A stretch of 64,000 nt of DNA from Flagellimonas aquimarina (GTDB taxonomy: Bacteria > Bacteroidota > Bacteroidia > Flavobacteriales > Flavobacteriaceae), in contig NZ_QGEG01000001.1 in the NCBI RefSeq assembly GCF_003149745.1, positions 620,001-684,000 on the forward strand. Reading direction: 5' to 3'. This document shows, piece after piece, positions 1-8,207 of the stretch. The number at the start of each line of letters is the position of its first letter. The first letter of the stretch is position 1. The notes below the pieces were generated by a model. The model made no database searches, had not been told where the DNA came from, and worked only from the letters and a program-made list of their open reading frames with translations. The position numbers and the translations under genes are program-made.

Positions 1-1
1 A

Positions 2-325
2 GCAGGATATCGTTATCGTATTGACTACAAAAAATTGATTGGCAAACCAGACATCGTCCTAAATAAGTATAAAACGGTCATTTTTATAGATGGGGAATTC
101 TGGCATGGTTACAATTGGGAAGCACGAAAAGACAAAATAAAATCCAATCGTGAATTCTGGGTTCCAAAAATTGAACGAAACATTCAACGGGACAAAGAAG
201 TAAATGCGGTATTGGAAGATTTAGGTTATACCATTTTTAGGTTTTGGGAGACCGATGTAAAAAAGAACCTTGACGCTTGTTTACAAAAGGTATTAACTTC
301 ACTAGGGAAACACCATTCAAAATGA
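2..325 (+). CDS. vsr: Vsr-type (very short patch repair) DNA endonuclease, 5' end cut by window
   Basis: This is the C-terminal part of a very short patch repair endonuclease, which nicks next to T:G mismatches left by deamination of 5-methylcytosine. The reading frame is open from base 2, so the gene starts outside the window. Visible family hallmarks are GYRYR, then GKPDIVL, then FIDGEFWHG, which carries the metal-binding Asp and the catalytic-region His, and a late FRFWETD block. Its stop TGA overlaps the ATG of the next gene (ATGA), suggesting translational coupling. Vsr genes usually sit beside a cytosine methyltransferase. If one exists here it lies upstream, outside the window. A Vsr-like nuclease of a restriction system is the alternative. 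Confidence 0.85.
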   Translation, partial: AGYRYRIDYKKLIGKPDIVLNKYKTVIFIDGEFWHGYNWEARKDKIKSNREFWVPKIERNIQRDKEVNAVLEDLGYTIFRFWETDVKKNLDACLQKVLTSLGKHHSK

Positions 326-1467
326 TCAGAATTGATTCTAAATTACCCAATGTGGGCACAAACATATTTACCACTATGGGTAGATTGGCAAATGAACACA
401 ATGCCGTAAACCTGTCTCAAGGGTTTCCAAATTTTGGTGCGGACCCTAAACTTTTACAACTGGCTGCTGATGCGTTAAAAGGTGGTTACAACCAATATGC
501 ACCTATGCAAGGTTCCGTTTCTTTGCGGATCAAAATTTCAGAGAAGATTGAAACCCTATATGAAAAAACGTATCACCCAGAATCTGAAATAACTATTACT
601 TCAGGGGCTACACAGGCCATTTTTACTGCCATATCCACCTTTATAAGACCTGGTGATGAGGTGATTGTTTTAAAACCTGCTTATGATTGTTATGAACCGG
701 CCATTGAGGTCTTTGGGGGCAAAACAATCCCTATTCAGTTGGAAGGATTGAATTATACCCTAAACTGGAATACTTTTAAGTCCGCCATTTCCTCTAAAAC
801 CAAAATGGTGATCATAAATACGCCCCACAATCCGGCAGGAACCATATGGAACGAAATTGATATGTTACAACTTCAGGAAATCCTTAAGGATACCAATATT
901 ATTTTGTTGAGTGATGAAGTTTATGAACACATTGTGTTTGATGGCAAGCAACATGAGAGTGTTGCCAAATATCCTGAGCTTGCTTCACGCAGCATCATTT
1001 GTTCTTCCTTTGGAAAAACCTTTCATGTTACAGGTTGGAAAATTGGCTACTGTGTTGCGCCAAAGGCCTTGATGCATGAGTTTCAAAAAGTACATCAGTT
1101 TAACGTGTTTTGTGTAAATCATCCTGCGCAAGAAGCCTTGGCCAAATACCTAGAGACTCCAGAGCATTACCTTACTCTTGGACAGTTTTACCAAGAAAAG
1201 CGAGATTATTTTTTAAACGCCATTCTTGGTTCTCGTTTTAAAATGATTCCCTCATCTGGAACCTATTTTCAACTATTGGAGTATTCAGATATCACCAATG
1301 AAACCGATACAGAATTTGCAGAAAGACTGATCAAAGAGTACAAGCTGGCAAGTATTCCTGTCTCTGTATTTAATTTAGATAACCTTGATAACAAACAGCT
1401 TCGTTTTTGCTTTGCAAAGACCAATACCGTTCTGGATCAAGCGGCGGAAATTCTAAACCGAATTTAA
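322..1467 (+). CDS. PLP-dependent aminotransferase, methionine/kynurenine aminotransferase (YbdL) type
   Basis: Fold-type I class I/II aminotransferase of 381 residues. It moves an amino group between an amino acid (probably methionine, possibly an aromatic one) and a 2-oxo acid in the cytoplasm. Visible are NTPHNPAG at about residues 166-173 (cofactor-binding Asn), SDEVYEH with Asp198 and Tyr201, and SSFGKTF with the Schiff-base Lys232. The GWKIGY block follows. The early SQGFPNF motif is typical of the YbdL/methionine aminotransferase branch. The ATG at 322 is preferred over an earlier in-frame start at 277 because it overlaps the preceding stop and begins where the family begins. The substrate is inferred from family resemblance only. 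Confidence 0.9.
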   Translation: MIRIDSKLPNVGTNIFTTMGRLANEHNAVNLSQGFPNFGADPKLLQLAADALKGGYNQYAPMQGSVSLRIKISEKIETLYEKTYHPESEITITSGATQAIFTAISTFIRPGDEVIVLKPAYDCYEPAIEVFGGKTIPIQLEGLNYTLNWNTFKSAISSKTKMVIINTPHNPAGTIWNEIDMLQLQEILKDTNIILLSDEVYEHIVFDGKQHESVAKYPELASRSIICSSFGKTFHVTGWKIGYCVAPKALMHEFQKVHQFNVFCVNHPAQEALAKYLETPEHYLTLGQFYQEKRDYFLNAILGSRFKMIPSSGTYFQLLEYSDITNETDTEFAERLIKEYKLASIPVSVFNLDNLDNKQLRFCFAKTNTVLDQAAEILNRI

Positions 1468-1553
1468 CGGCCTTACCCAATCAGTGGTACTGTTTTTAGT
1501 AAAACTATTTACAATTGTGGACAGAAGGCAACATGGAATTGCTGAACAGCATA

Positions 1554-2069
1554 CTACAGTTCTAGTCTAAGGAGCCAGTCCGTTTGCTTGTCTTTCCCAA
1601 TGTAGTAAGGGTGTGTACCAAATTTTTTGAAACCATGCCTTTGATAGAATCTGATGGCAGCAGCATTTTTCTCCCATACTCCAAGCCATAGATAATCCTT
1701 GCCATTTTGTTTGGTCAGTTTTAGTACTTGTTGCAGTATCCATGCCCCTATTTTTTTTCCTTGATGTGCTCTAACTACATAAATGCGTTCCAGTTCAAAA
1801 GAGTCTTTACTCTTAACTTCTGTTTGAGCCTCATTCTCGTTCAATTTAAAATATCCAACCAGCTCTTCTTCCTCAAGCACAAAGTAAAATCTAGAGTTCT
1901 TATTTTCCAGTTCCGATTGCAATTTCTCCTTGTTGAAGGCAAAATCTATATAGTTCTTAAAATCTGCAGGGTCATTGTCCTCTTCAAAAGCAGCTATAAA
2001 AGTATCTCGAGAAATGTTAACCAGTTCATCCAAATCCAATTTTGTGCACTCACGAAAAGTTAAGCTCAT
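1554..2069 (-). CDS. GNAT family N-acetyltransferase
   Basis: Single-domain GNAT acetyltransferase of 171 residues that would transfer an acetyl group from acetyl-CoA to an amine. The central ERIYVVRAHQGKKIG segment is motif A, which binds the CoA pyrophosphate. WEKNAAAIRFYQRHGF is the usual motif B. The acceptor cannot be read from the sequence; the overall look resembles spermidine or peptide acetyltransferases. The ATG at 2069 is chosen. A TTG seven codons upstream (2090) keeps the frame but adds a lysine-rich stretch not expected in the family. The gene stands alone, separated from the upstream small gene by a strong hairpin terminator. Confidence 0.85.
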   Translation of the reverse strand: MSLTFRECTKLDLDELVNISRDTFIAAFEEDNDPADFKNYIDFAFNKEKLQSELENKNSRFYFVLEEEELVGYFKLNENEAQTEVKSKDSFELERIYVVRAHQGKKIGAWILQQVLKLTKQNGKDYLWLGVWEKNAAAIRFYQRHGFKKFGTHPYYIGKDKQTDWLLRLEL

Positions 2070-2098
2070 ATATGTTGGTTTCTTACCCAAAAATACTT

Positions 2099-2130
2099 CA
2101 AAAAAAAAGAGTCAACATATATGTTGACTC
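2099..2130 (-). terminator. Rho-independent terminator of the 35-codon small gene
   Basis: A perfect 22-base palindrome at 2109-2130 has arms GAGTCAACATA and TATGTTGACTC. In minus-strand sense it is followed by an unbroken run of ten T residues. It lies 26 bases after the stop of the small gene at 2157-2264 and 40 bases before the start of the acetyltransferase, so it separates the two transcripts. Confidence 0.8.
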
Positions 2131-2156
2131 TCAAGTTTTTTGTGATTTGATTCTTT

Positions 2157-2264
2157 TTAAAGCATGAAAAGCTTTTTAATCAATAGCATAAAGCCGGTAA
2201 AAAAATCGTTTCGGTAGACTTGAATGTTGTCTTCCATAGAAGCTTGGTTTAATTTGGGTGCCAT
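2157..2264 (-). CDS. Putative 35-residue small protein with own promoter and terminator
   Basis: A short ATG-initiated frame of 35 codons ends in TAA. The peptide starts MAPKLNQASMEDNIQ and continues with VYRNDFFTGF, then ends in a hydrophobic and lysine-containing tail (MLLIKKLFML). I do not recognise a family. Support for a real gene comes from context. A TTG -33 box and a perfect TATATTTG -7 box lie about 50 bases upstream (2311-2342), an A-rich TAAAA stretch sits just before the ATG, and a very strong hairpin terminator follows at 2109-2130. The amphipathic C-terminal end suggests membrane association or a regulatory peptide, but that is inference. Confidence 0.5.
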   Translation of the reverse strand: MAPKLNQASMEDNIQVYRNDFFTGFMLLIKKLFML

Positions 2265-2310
2265 GGTGTTGTTTTTATGGTGTTAATTTGGGTAAAAAAA
2301 TCGATAAAAC

Positions 2311-2342
2311 CAAATATAACATCGATGTACTACCAAATACAA
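2311..2342 (-). promoter_or_regulatory. Bacteroidota-type promoter of the 35-codon small gene
   Basis: In minus-strand sense a TTG (2340-2342) is followed after 21 bases by TATATTTG (2311-2318), matching the Bacteroidota pattern TTG-N17-23-TAnnTTTG. The predicted transcript start lies roughly 40 bases upstream of the ATG at 2264. Confidence 0.6.
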
Positions 2343-2395
2343 GAAAATGTTGTGAAATATTCCGATTTTGTTGTAAGTAAACTGATTGGTATTAA

Positions 2396-3049
2396 CTAGA
2401 GGTCCATTTCCGGTATTTCTCCCTCTACGATCAATTTCCCTTCTGTTGCCCTGATAATGGTCTCAACAGAAACCCCAGGGGCTCTTTCCAATAGTTTAAA
2501 ACCCTCTCCTGTAACTTCCATAACTGCTAAATTGGTCACTATTTTCTTTACACAGCCAACTCCGGTCAAGGGTAAAGTGCATTTTGTCAACAATTTGGAT
2601 ATTCCTGCCTTATTGGTGTGCATCATGGCAACTATAATATTCTCTGCAGAAGCTACAAGATCCATGGCGCCTCCCATGCCCTTGACCATTTTACCCGGAA
2701 TCTTCCAATTGGCAATATCTCCATTCTCAGCAACTTCCATTGCTCCTAAAATTGTTAAATCAACATGTTTTCCCCTGATCATCCCAAAACTCATAGCTGA
2801 GTCAAAAAATGAAGCTCCCGGTAATGTTGTTATTGTCTGTTTTCCTGCATTTATGACATCTGCATCCTCTTCTCCTTCAAAAGGGAAAGGACCCATTCCT
2901 AGAACGCCGTTCTCACTTTGGAATTCAACACTGATATCATCTCGAACAAAGTTTGCGACCAAAGTAGGGATACCAATGCCCAAATTCACATAATATCCGT
3001 CTTTGACCTCTTTTGCAATTCGTTTTGCTATTCCGTTTTTATCCAACAT
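2396..3049 (-). CDS. scoB: Succinyl-CoA:3-ketoacid CoA transferase subunit B
   Basis: Beta subunit (217 residues) of a class I CoA transferase. The enzyme activates acetoacetate or another 3-oxoacid with succinyl-CoA, linking ketone body or branched-chain breakdown to the TCA cycle. Visible are the N-terminal GYYVNLGIGIPTLV, typical of subunit B, and the SENGVLGMG block, whose Glu forms the covalent acyl-CoA intermediate. GKMVKGMGGAMDLV follows. Length is normal for the two-chain bacterial form. The partner subunit A lies upstream at 3393-4091, with a small membrane-protein gene inserted between them. Spacing to that gene is 2 bases, so all three are probably one transcript. Confidence 0.95.
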   Translation of the reverse strand: MLDKNGIAKRIAKEVKDGYYVNLGIGIPTLVANFVRDDISVEFQSENGVLGMGPFPFEGEEDADVINAGKQTITTLPGASFFDSAMSFGMIRGKHVDLTILGAMEVAENGDIANWKIPGKMVKGMGGAMDLVASAENIIVAMMHTNKAGISKLLTKCTLPLTGVGCVKKIVTNLAVMEVTGEGFKLLERAPGVSVETIIRATEGKLIVEGEIPEMDL

Positions 3050-3051
3050 AC

Positions 3052-3393
3052 CTACTTTCTTCTAATTGTATATTTATTGAACCCGCTTAAAGCCTTGTTT
3101 TCAGAAATCCAAACTAATAGTGGTATTACAAAACTTATAGAAGCAATAGCTCCATAGTAATTCCATAAAACTAGAGTGACTATTAAACTCAGAAATACTC
3201 CAGCCATAATAATCCTGTTGTCAACTACTGCGTTGATGTTATTGATATGCTTTTTGTCCATTTTCCCACAGGAGTCGCAATTCACTTGCAATTCATCTTT
3301 CCCAGTTTTCATTTGCAAATCAGGTCTAGTCTCTGCCTTATCCTTTATATAATTCTGTTTATTACAAGAGGAACATATGTAGCCAAGTCTCAT
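3052..3393 (-). CDS. Small zinc-ribbon membrane protein inserted in the scoAB operon
   Basis: Hypothetical protein of 113 residues. The N-terminal half has two CxxC pairs (ICSSCNKQN near residue 6 and VNCDSCGK near residue 38), the pattern of a zinc ribbon. The C-terminal half has two hydrophobic segments at about residues 62-78 and 81-97 that would form a membrane hairpin. It ends in basic residues. Its ATG shares one base with the stop of scoA (TAATG) and its stop is 2 bases from scoB, so it is translationally tied to both. I know of no function. Assembly, membrane recruitment or redox sensing for the CoA transferase are guesses. Confidence 0.75.
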   Translation of the reverse strand: MRLGYICSSCNKQNYIKDKAETRPDLQMKTGKDELQVNCDSCGKMDKKHINNINAVVDNRIIMAGVFLSLIVTLVLWNYYGAIASISFVIPLLVWISENKALSGFNKYTIRRK

Positions 3394-4091
3394 TATTTCT
3401 TTCTAACGGTTCTTTGTTCTATTCTTTTTTCATAGTCATACCCTTTAAAAATGCGCTGTACAAATATTCCAGGTATATGAATTTCATTGGGATCCAAGCT
3501 TCCTGCCGGTAACAGTTCTTCTACCTCGGCAACGGTAATTTTTGCCGCACCGCACATACATGGATTAAAGTTGCGGGCCGTGCCTTTAAAAATTAAATTT
3601 CCTGCTTCGTCACCTTTCCAAGCCTTTACAAATGAGAAATCAGCTTTAAAAGCTGGCTCCAATACATGCATTTTTCCGTCAAACTCTCTTGTTTCTTTTC
3701 CTTCGGCTACTTCGGTACCATACCCTGCTGGCGTATAAAATGCTGGAAAGCCTGCTTGAGCTGCCCTGCACTTTTCTGCCAATGTGCCCTGAGGGGTCAG
3801 TTCCACCTCTAGCTCACCACTTAACATTTGGCGCTCAAATTCATCGTTTTCCCCAACATAGGATGAAATCATTTTTTTTATCTGATGTTTTTGCAGTAGC
3901 AGCCCTAGGCCAAAATCATCTACCCCCGCATTATTGGAAATACAAGTGATGTCATTTATACCCAGCTTCACCAATTCTGCAATTGCATTTTCTGGAATCC
4001 CACATAGTCCAAAACCACCAAGCATAAATGTCATTCCATCAGCAACTCCTTTAAGTGCGCTCTCCACATTTGGAACTGTTTTTTTAATCAT
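3393..4091 (-). CDS. scoA: Succinyl-CoA:3-ketoacid CoA transferase subunit A
   Basis: Alpha subunit (232 residues) of the class I CoA transferase whose beta subunit lies at 2396-3049. Family features are the opening [16 protein letters not shown], the glycine-rich [16 protein letters not shown]oA-binding loop near residues 22-37, and [14 protein letters not shown]. The lysine-rich tail is usual. It is first in a three-gene run read leftward. It starts 28 bases to the right of the PBP operon terminator hairpin, which lies outside this transcript. Confidence 0.95.
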   Translation of the reverse strand: MIKKTVPNVESALKGVADGMTFMLGGFGLCGIPENAIAELVKLGINDITCISNNAGVDDFGLGLLLQKHQIKKMISSYVGENDEFERQMLSGELEVELTPQGTLAEKCRAAQAGFPAFYTPAGYGTEVAEGKETREFDGKMHVLEPAFKADFSFVKAWKGDEAGNLIFKGTARNFNPCMCGAAKITVAEVEELLPAGSLDPNEIHIPGIFVQRIFKGYDYEKRIEQRTVRKK

Positions 4092-4132
4092 CTGTTCTTA
4101 TCTTTTCTAATGGATTGAAATTACGATTTAAA

Positions 4133-4167
4133 TAAAAAAGCCCCAAGATATAAATGCATCTTGGGGC
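4133..4167 (-). terminator. Terminator downstream of the PBP1A-gldH-ricT run
   Basis: Arms GCCCCAAGAT (4140-4149) and ATCTTGGGGC (4158-4167) form a ten-base-pair stem with an eight-base loop. In minus-strand sense it is followed by six T residues and then an A/T-rich stretch. It lies 22 bases past the stop of the penicillin-binding protein gene. Confidence 0.8.
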
Positions 4168-4189
4168 AAAGTTTTAATAAAATTGAAGA

Positions 4190-6514
4190 TTAGAATCCTA
4201 CGTCTTCCAAATCGTCTTCTGTATCTAGTTCTTCTTTAAGTTTTTTGAGCGCTTTTGTACAGTCCACATTGATTGACATGTTTTCTGGTTCTTCAAAAGC
4301 ATCTTTGGAAATCCCCAATTCTTCGTTCTCGTAGTTTTTCTTCATGTACAAGCCCCAAATAGGCAATGCCATTGACGCTCCTTGACCATAGGTAAGGCTG
4401 CTAAAATGAACAGACCTATTGTCTCCACCTACCCAAACACCTGTTACCAAATTGGGTACCATTCCCATAAACCAACCATCACTCTGGTTCTGTGTGGTCC
4501 CTGTTTTACCTGCAATTGGGTTAGTGAGCTCATATGGATACCCAGTAATAATCTCTTTGTACACTGTTTGCTCTTTGGCAAAAGAATGTCTTAACCTTCC
4601 CCCAGAGCCATATTGGGTAACCCCTTCCATTAAATTTACCATGGCATAGGCAACATCTTTACTTAAAACATCTTTTGTTTCAGGTACATATTCATATAGC
4701 ACCGTTCCGTTTTTATCTTCAATCCGGGTTACCGTAACTGGTTTTACATACACTCCCTGATTGGCAAAAGTTCCATATGCCCCAACCATTTCAAATACAT
4801 TAAAGTCTGGCGTTCCCAATGCTATTGAAGGCACTTCAGGTATTTCGCGGGTCAATCCCATATTCCTAGCTATTGCAACCACCGATCTTGGCCCCACTTT
4901 ATCTATTAATTGTGCCGTTACCGTATTTACAGAATTTGCGAGAGCGTTCTTAAGTGTAAGGTCCTCACCTGAGTATTTCCCATTTGAGTTTTTTGGACAC
5001 CAGGCTTCAGGGTTTCCATGTTTTAAAGGTTCTATACAATATTGATTATCGGGAAGAGAATCGCAAGGCGAATATCTTAGCTGATCAATTGCCGCTGCAT
5101 ATACAAATGGTTTAAAGGTAGAACCTGCCTGTCGCGCTCCTTGGTTTACATTGTCATATTGAAAATGTTTATAGTCAACACCTCCCACCCATGCTTTTAC
5201 ATGACCTGTTTGAGGTTCCATGGACATCATGGCAGTTCTTAAAAAAGTCTTGTAATATCGAATAGAATCCATAGGTGTCATTATGGTATCCTTTTCATAA
5301 GAATCACTATTCCAATCAAACACTGTCATTTCAGTCTTTTTGTGGAATGAATCTTTTATTTCCTTTTCCGTCTTGCCTTCCTTGGCCATACTTCTCCATC
5401 TATCTGATTGCTTCATCGCACGGCGCATTATGGTATCGATAGCGCCCTTTGTCAAATCTAAAAAAGGAGCTGTTGGGTTGCGTTTGAGCGTGTTTTGATG
5501 AAAGAACTCTGCCTGCAAGTTTTTCATATGTGCCTGGACCGCATCCTCGGCATTCTTTTGCATTCTTGAATCTATTGTGGTATAAATCTTTAACCCATCC
5601 AAATAGATGTTATATTTCTCTCCATCTGGCTTTGGGTTCTCTTTTACCCATTTATTCAACCATCGTTGCATATACATTCTAAAATAGGTGGCCAAACCTT
5701 CTCTATGTGACTCTGGATTAAAATTGATATCCATTTTGAGCTTCTGAAGTGAATCTTTTTCCATTTCAGTGATGTACCCATATTTAGCCATTTGTCCTAA
5801 AACTGTATTTCTGCGGTTAAGCACCAGTTCCTCCCTTCTTAACGGATTGTAAAGTGAAGAGTTCTTGAGCATCCCCACCAGCACTGCAGATTCTTCTATC
5901 TTTAATTCTGCAGGTTCCTTCCCGAAATAAATTCTAGCCGCGGAACGTATTCCATCGGCAGCATAACCAAAATCATAAATATTAAGATACATGGCTATTA
6001 TTTCCTCTTTGGTATAGTTGCGTTCCAATCTAATGGCAATGACCCATTCTTTTATTTTTTGGGTATACTTTGTCCAGTCTTTTGCACGTATTCCCACAAA
6101 CAGTTGCCTGGCCAACTGTTGAGAAATAGTACTTGCTCCCCCTTTTGAACCTAAATATGCAAATGCCCTTATTGTTCCCCTAGCATCAATTCCTGAATGA
6201 CTATAGTACCGTGCATCTTCTGTTGCCACAAGTGCATTGACCAAGTTTTCTGGCAGTTTTTTATAGGAAACAGGCGTTCTGTTATCATCTAAGTACAACT
6301 TCCCTAATGTTTGTCCATCCGAAGAGATAAATTCTGTGGCCAGATTGGTCTGGGGGTTTTCCAAGCGTTCAAAGGTTGGCATTTCACCAAATGCTCCCCA
6401 TGAAGCCAATAGAAATACCAGTATAATTAAGAATAAACCGGATCCAAAAAGAATCCAGAACCACTTGATGTATGTAAAGAAGCCTTTCTGCTTCTTTTGC
6501 TTAGCTTTTGCCAT
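4190..6514 (-). CDS. mrcA: Bifunctional penicillin-binding protein 1A
   Basis: Class A penicillin-binding protein (774 residues) that polymerises lipid II and cross-links peptidoglycan at the outer face of the inner membrane. There is a short cytoplasmic tail and one membrane segment at about residues 18-38. A GT51 glycosyltransferase domain carries the catalytic Glu99 in ATEDARYY, GGASTISQQLARQL, and the ERNYTKEEI block. The transpeptidase domain carries STFK with nucleophile Ser465, SVN at 528-530 and KTGT at 670-673. All catalytic motifs are intact. The C-terminus is acidic. It follows gldH by 5 bases and shares its transcript. A terminator lies directly downstream. Confidence 0.96.
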   Translation of the reverse strand: MAKAKQKKQKGFFTYIKWFWILFGSGLFLIILVFLLASWGAFGEMPTFERLENPQTNLATEFISSDGQTLGKLYLDDNRTPVSYKKLPENLVNALVATEDARYYSHSGIDARGTIRAFAYLGSKGGASTISQQLARQLFVGIRAKDWTKYTQKIKEWVIAIRLERNYTKEEIIAMYLNIYDFGYAADGIRSAARIYFGKEPAELKIEESAVLVGMLKNSSLYNPLRREELVLNRRNTVLGQMAKYGYITEMEKDSLQKLKMDINFNPESHREGLATYFRMYMQRWLNKWVKENPKPDGEKYNIYLDGLKIYTTIDSRMQKNAEDAVQAHMKNLQAEFFHQNTLKRNPTAPFLDLTKGAIDTIMRRAMKQSDRWRSMAKEGKTEKEIKDSFHKKTEMTVFDWNSDSYEKDTIMTPMDSIRYYKTFLRTAMMSMEPQTGHVKAWVGGVDYKHFQYDNVNQGARQAGSTFKPFVYAAAIDQLRYSPCDSLPDNQYCIEPLKHGNPEAWCPKNSNGKYSGEDLTLKNALANSVNTVTAQLIDKVGPRSVVAIARNMGLTREIPEVPSIALGTPDFNVFEMVGAYGTFANQGVYVKPVTVTRIEDKNGTVLYEYVPETKDVLSKDVAYAMVNLMEGVTQYGSGGRLRHSFAKEQTVYKEIITGYPYELTNPIAGKTGTTQNQSDGWFMGMVPNLVTGVWVGGDNRSVHFSSLTYGQGASMALPIWGLYMKKNYENEELGISKDAFEEPENMSINVDCTKALKKLKEELDTEDDLEDVGF

Positions 6515-6519
6515 TGTTC

Positions 6520-7008
6520 TTATTGGGTGCTTTTTTCAATTTCTAAACCTACATCCGTAATGCCATTCAAAATATGAATACCGTCAACAGCTCCATTTTT
6601 GCGCATGGCATGGGAAACACTCACTCTATATACGCCAGAATCCTTAAAAACGATTTTTTCATGAAACCATAGTTTATTTTCTTTTATGCTTCCCAGTCCT
6701 TTGCCCAACCATTCTCCACTTACTTCAGCCATTTTATATTCCAAGGTGTCCTTTAATGTATTTCCGTTGGGGTATTCAAGTTCTGTAATCAAAAAAAGAT
6801 TATTGAACTGGAACGTATTATCATTTCTAATATTGATGAACATATCATGTGCTTGAACAGAATCCAATTTGGAAAATTCAAATTCTACCGGATTATCAAT
6901 TTTCCATGATGCGTTCTCCATTACCTCATAATCTGAAAAAACCAGATTGCTATCACATGAAGCTAAGGATAAAGAGAAAACCAAGGCCATGAGGAATTTA
7001 TTGTGCAT
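6520..7008 (-). CDS. gldH: Gliding motility lipoprotein GldH
   Basis: GldH is a lipoprotein needed for gliding and for function of the type IX secretion/gliding machinery in Flavobacterium. The frame gives 162 residues. It has a short signal peptide ending in the lipobox LASC, then the characteristic NLVFSDYEVMENASW opening of the mature protein and an all-beta-looking body. The order ricT-gldH-pbp1A fits what is known in flavobacteria. The start is uncertain. ATG at 7008 or ATG at 7020 would both give a plausible signal peptide, and either overlaps the end of ricT (stop at 6998), implying coupled translation. Confidence 0.92.
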   Translation of the reverse strand: MHNKFLMALVFSLSLASCDSNLVFSDYEVMENASWKIDNPVEFEFSKLDSVQAHDMFINIRNDNTFQFNNLFLITELEYPNGNTLKDTLEYKMAEVSGEWLGKGLGSIKENKLWFHEKIVFKDSGVYRVSVSHAMRKNGAVDGIHILNGITDVGLEIEKSTQ

Positions 7009-8158
7009 TGGAAGAAGCATTTGGTTTATTTTTTCTTCTTTTTTTATTGTTTCTTTTCTTTTTTCGAGGTCTATCAAAGCGCGTAAGGCTATCCTGGCCA
7101 ACTACGTTTTCAAAAACCATTTTTTCTTCGCTCACATTGTCTTGAGCATATTCTTCCAAGCTTTCAATTTTTTCATTCTTTTTGTTGATTTCCAAAATTT
7201 CCAACACATGGTCTTTGCCCAATGCGTGCCAAGTGGCCGGGTCATCCTTATATGAAAACCACAAGGTTTCCTTGAAAATATCTGCTTTTTGACAAAAGGC
7301 AAGCCCTTTTTTGGTCATGATCTTGCTGTCCTGCGGCGGAAAGTTCTTCAATGCTTCCAAATACATATCCAACTCATAATTAAGACAGCATTTTAGTTTA
7401 CCACACTGACCTGCCAATTTTTGAGGATTTAGGGCCAATTGTTGATATCTGGCAGAAGCTGTGCTCACGGACCTAAAGTCCGTTAACCACGTTGAGCAAC
7501 AAAGCTCCCTGCCGCAAGAGCCTATACCGCCCAAGCGTTGAGCTTCTTGGCGATATCCTATTTGACGCATTTCTATTCTTATGCCAAAGGCTTTGGCCAT
7601 ATCTTTTATCAACTGCCTAAAATCTACACGGTCTTCGGCGGTATAGTAGAACGTTGCTTTTGATCCGTCTCCTTGAAATTCCACATCACTAAGCTTCATT
7701 TGAAGTTTTAACGAAATGGCAATCTCTCTAGATCTTTTTTGAATTTCGGGCTCTTTGTCCCTACATTTTTGCCAAATGTCAATATCTCTTTGAGATGCCT
7801 TCCTATAAACTTTTGGGATTTCATTGTCGTCCGGTGCAACTTTCTTTTTTTTCATTTGCACTTTAACCAATTCTCCGGTAAGCGTAACTATTCCTACATC
7901 ATGACCCGACTTTGCCTGTGTGGCAACTACATCTCCTATTGCCAGTGGAAGGTTATCTGCATTTTTAAAAAATTCTTTTCTACTATTCTTGAAACGTACC
8001 TCAACACAATCAAAAGGCTTTTGACCGTTGGGTAGCGACATATTGGAAAGCCAATCAAAAACTGTTAGCTTGTTACAACCATCAGTGCCGCAAGTACCAT
8101 TGTTCTTGCAACCACGCGGTTGTCCATCCTTGCCGGTTGAACAACTGCTACATCCCAT
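6998..8158 (-). CDS. ricT: RicT (YaaT/PSP1 family) regulatory complex subunit
   Basis: PSP1-domain protein of 386 residues. In Bacillus the homologue is part of the iron-sulfur-containing RicAFT complex that affects RNA processing and development; the role in Bacteroidota is not established. The first 30 residues are cysteine-rich (CSSC, then three more spaced Cys), an extension usual for this phylum. The PSP1 core follows, with GGIGSCGRELCCSTWL, then KLAGQCGKLKCCLNYE, whose conserved cysteines are candidate cluster ligands. The C-terminus is a very basic, lysine-rich tail. It is 50 bases downstream of trhO and overlaps gldH. Confidence 0.93.
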   Translation of the reverse strand: MGCSSCSTGKDGQPRGCKNNGTCGTDGCNKLTVFDWLSNMSLPNGQKPFDCVEVRFKNSRKEFFKNADNLPLAIGDVVATQAKSGHDVGIVTLTGELVKVQMKKKKVAPDDNEIPKVYRKASQRDIDIWQKCRDKEPEIQKRSREIAISLKLQMKLSDVEFQGDGSKATFYYTAEDRVDFRQLIKDMAKAFGIRIEMRQIGYRQEAQRLGGIGSCGRELCCSTWLTDFRSVSTASARYQQLALNPQKLAGQCGKLKCCLNYELDMYLEALKNFPPQDSKIMTKKGLAFCQKADIFKETLWFSYKDDPATWHALGKDHVLEILEINKKNEKIESLEEYAQDNVSEEKMVFENVVGQDSLTRFDRPRKKKRNNKKRRKNKPNASSNAQ

Positions 8159-8207
8159 ATTTTGTATCTTGATTTAAAGAAATGACAACCATTTCCTTAA
8201 AAAGGGT

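Noticed and set aside
2457..2993. Open frame of 178 codons on the plus strand inside scoB
   Set aside because: It is fully antisense to a clearly recognised CoA transferase gene, and its peptide has no family look.
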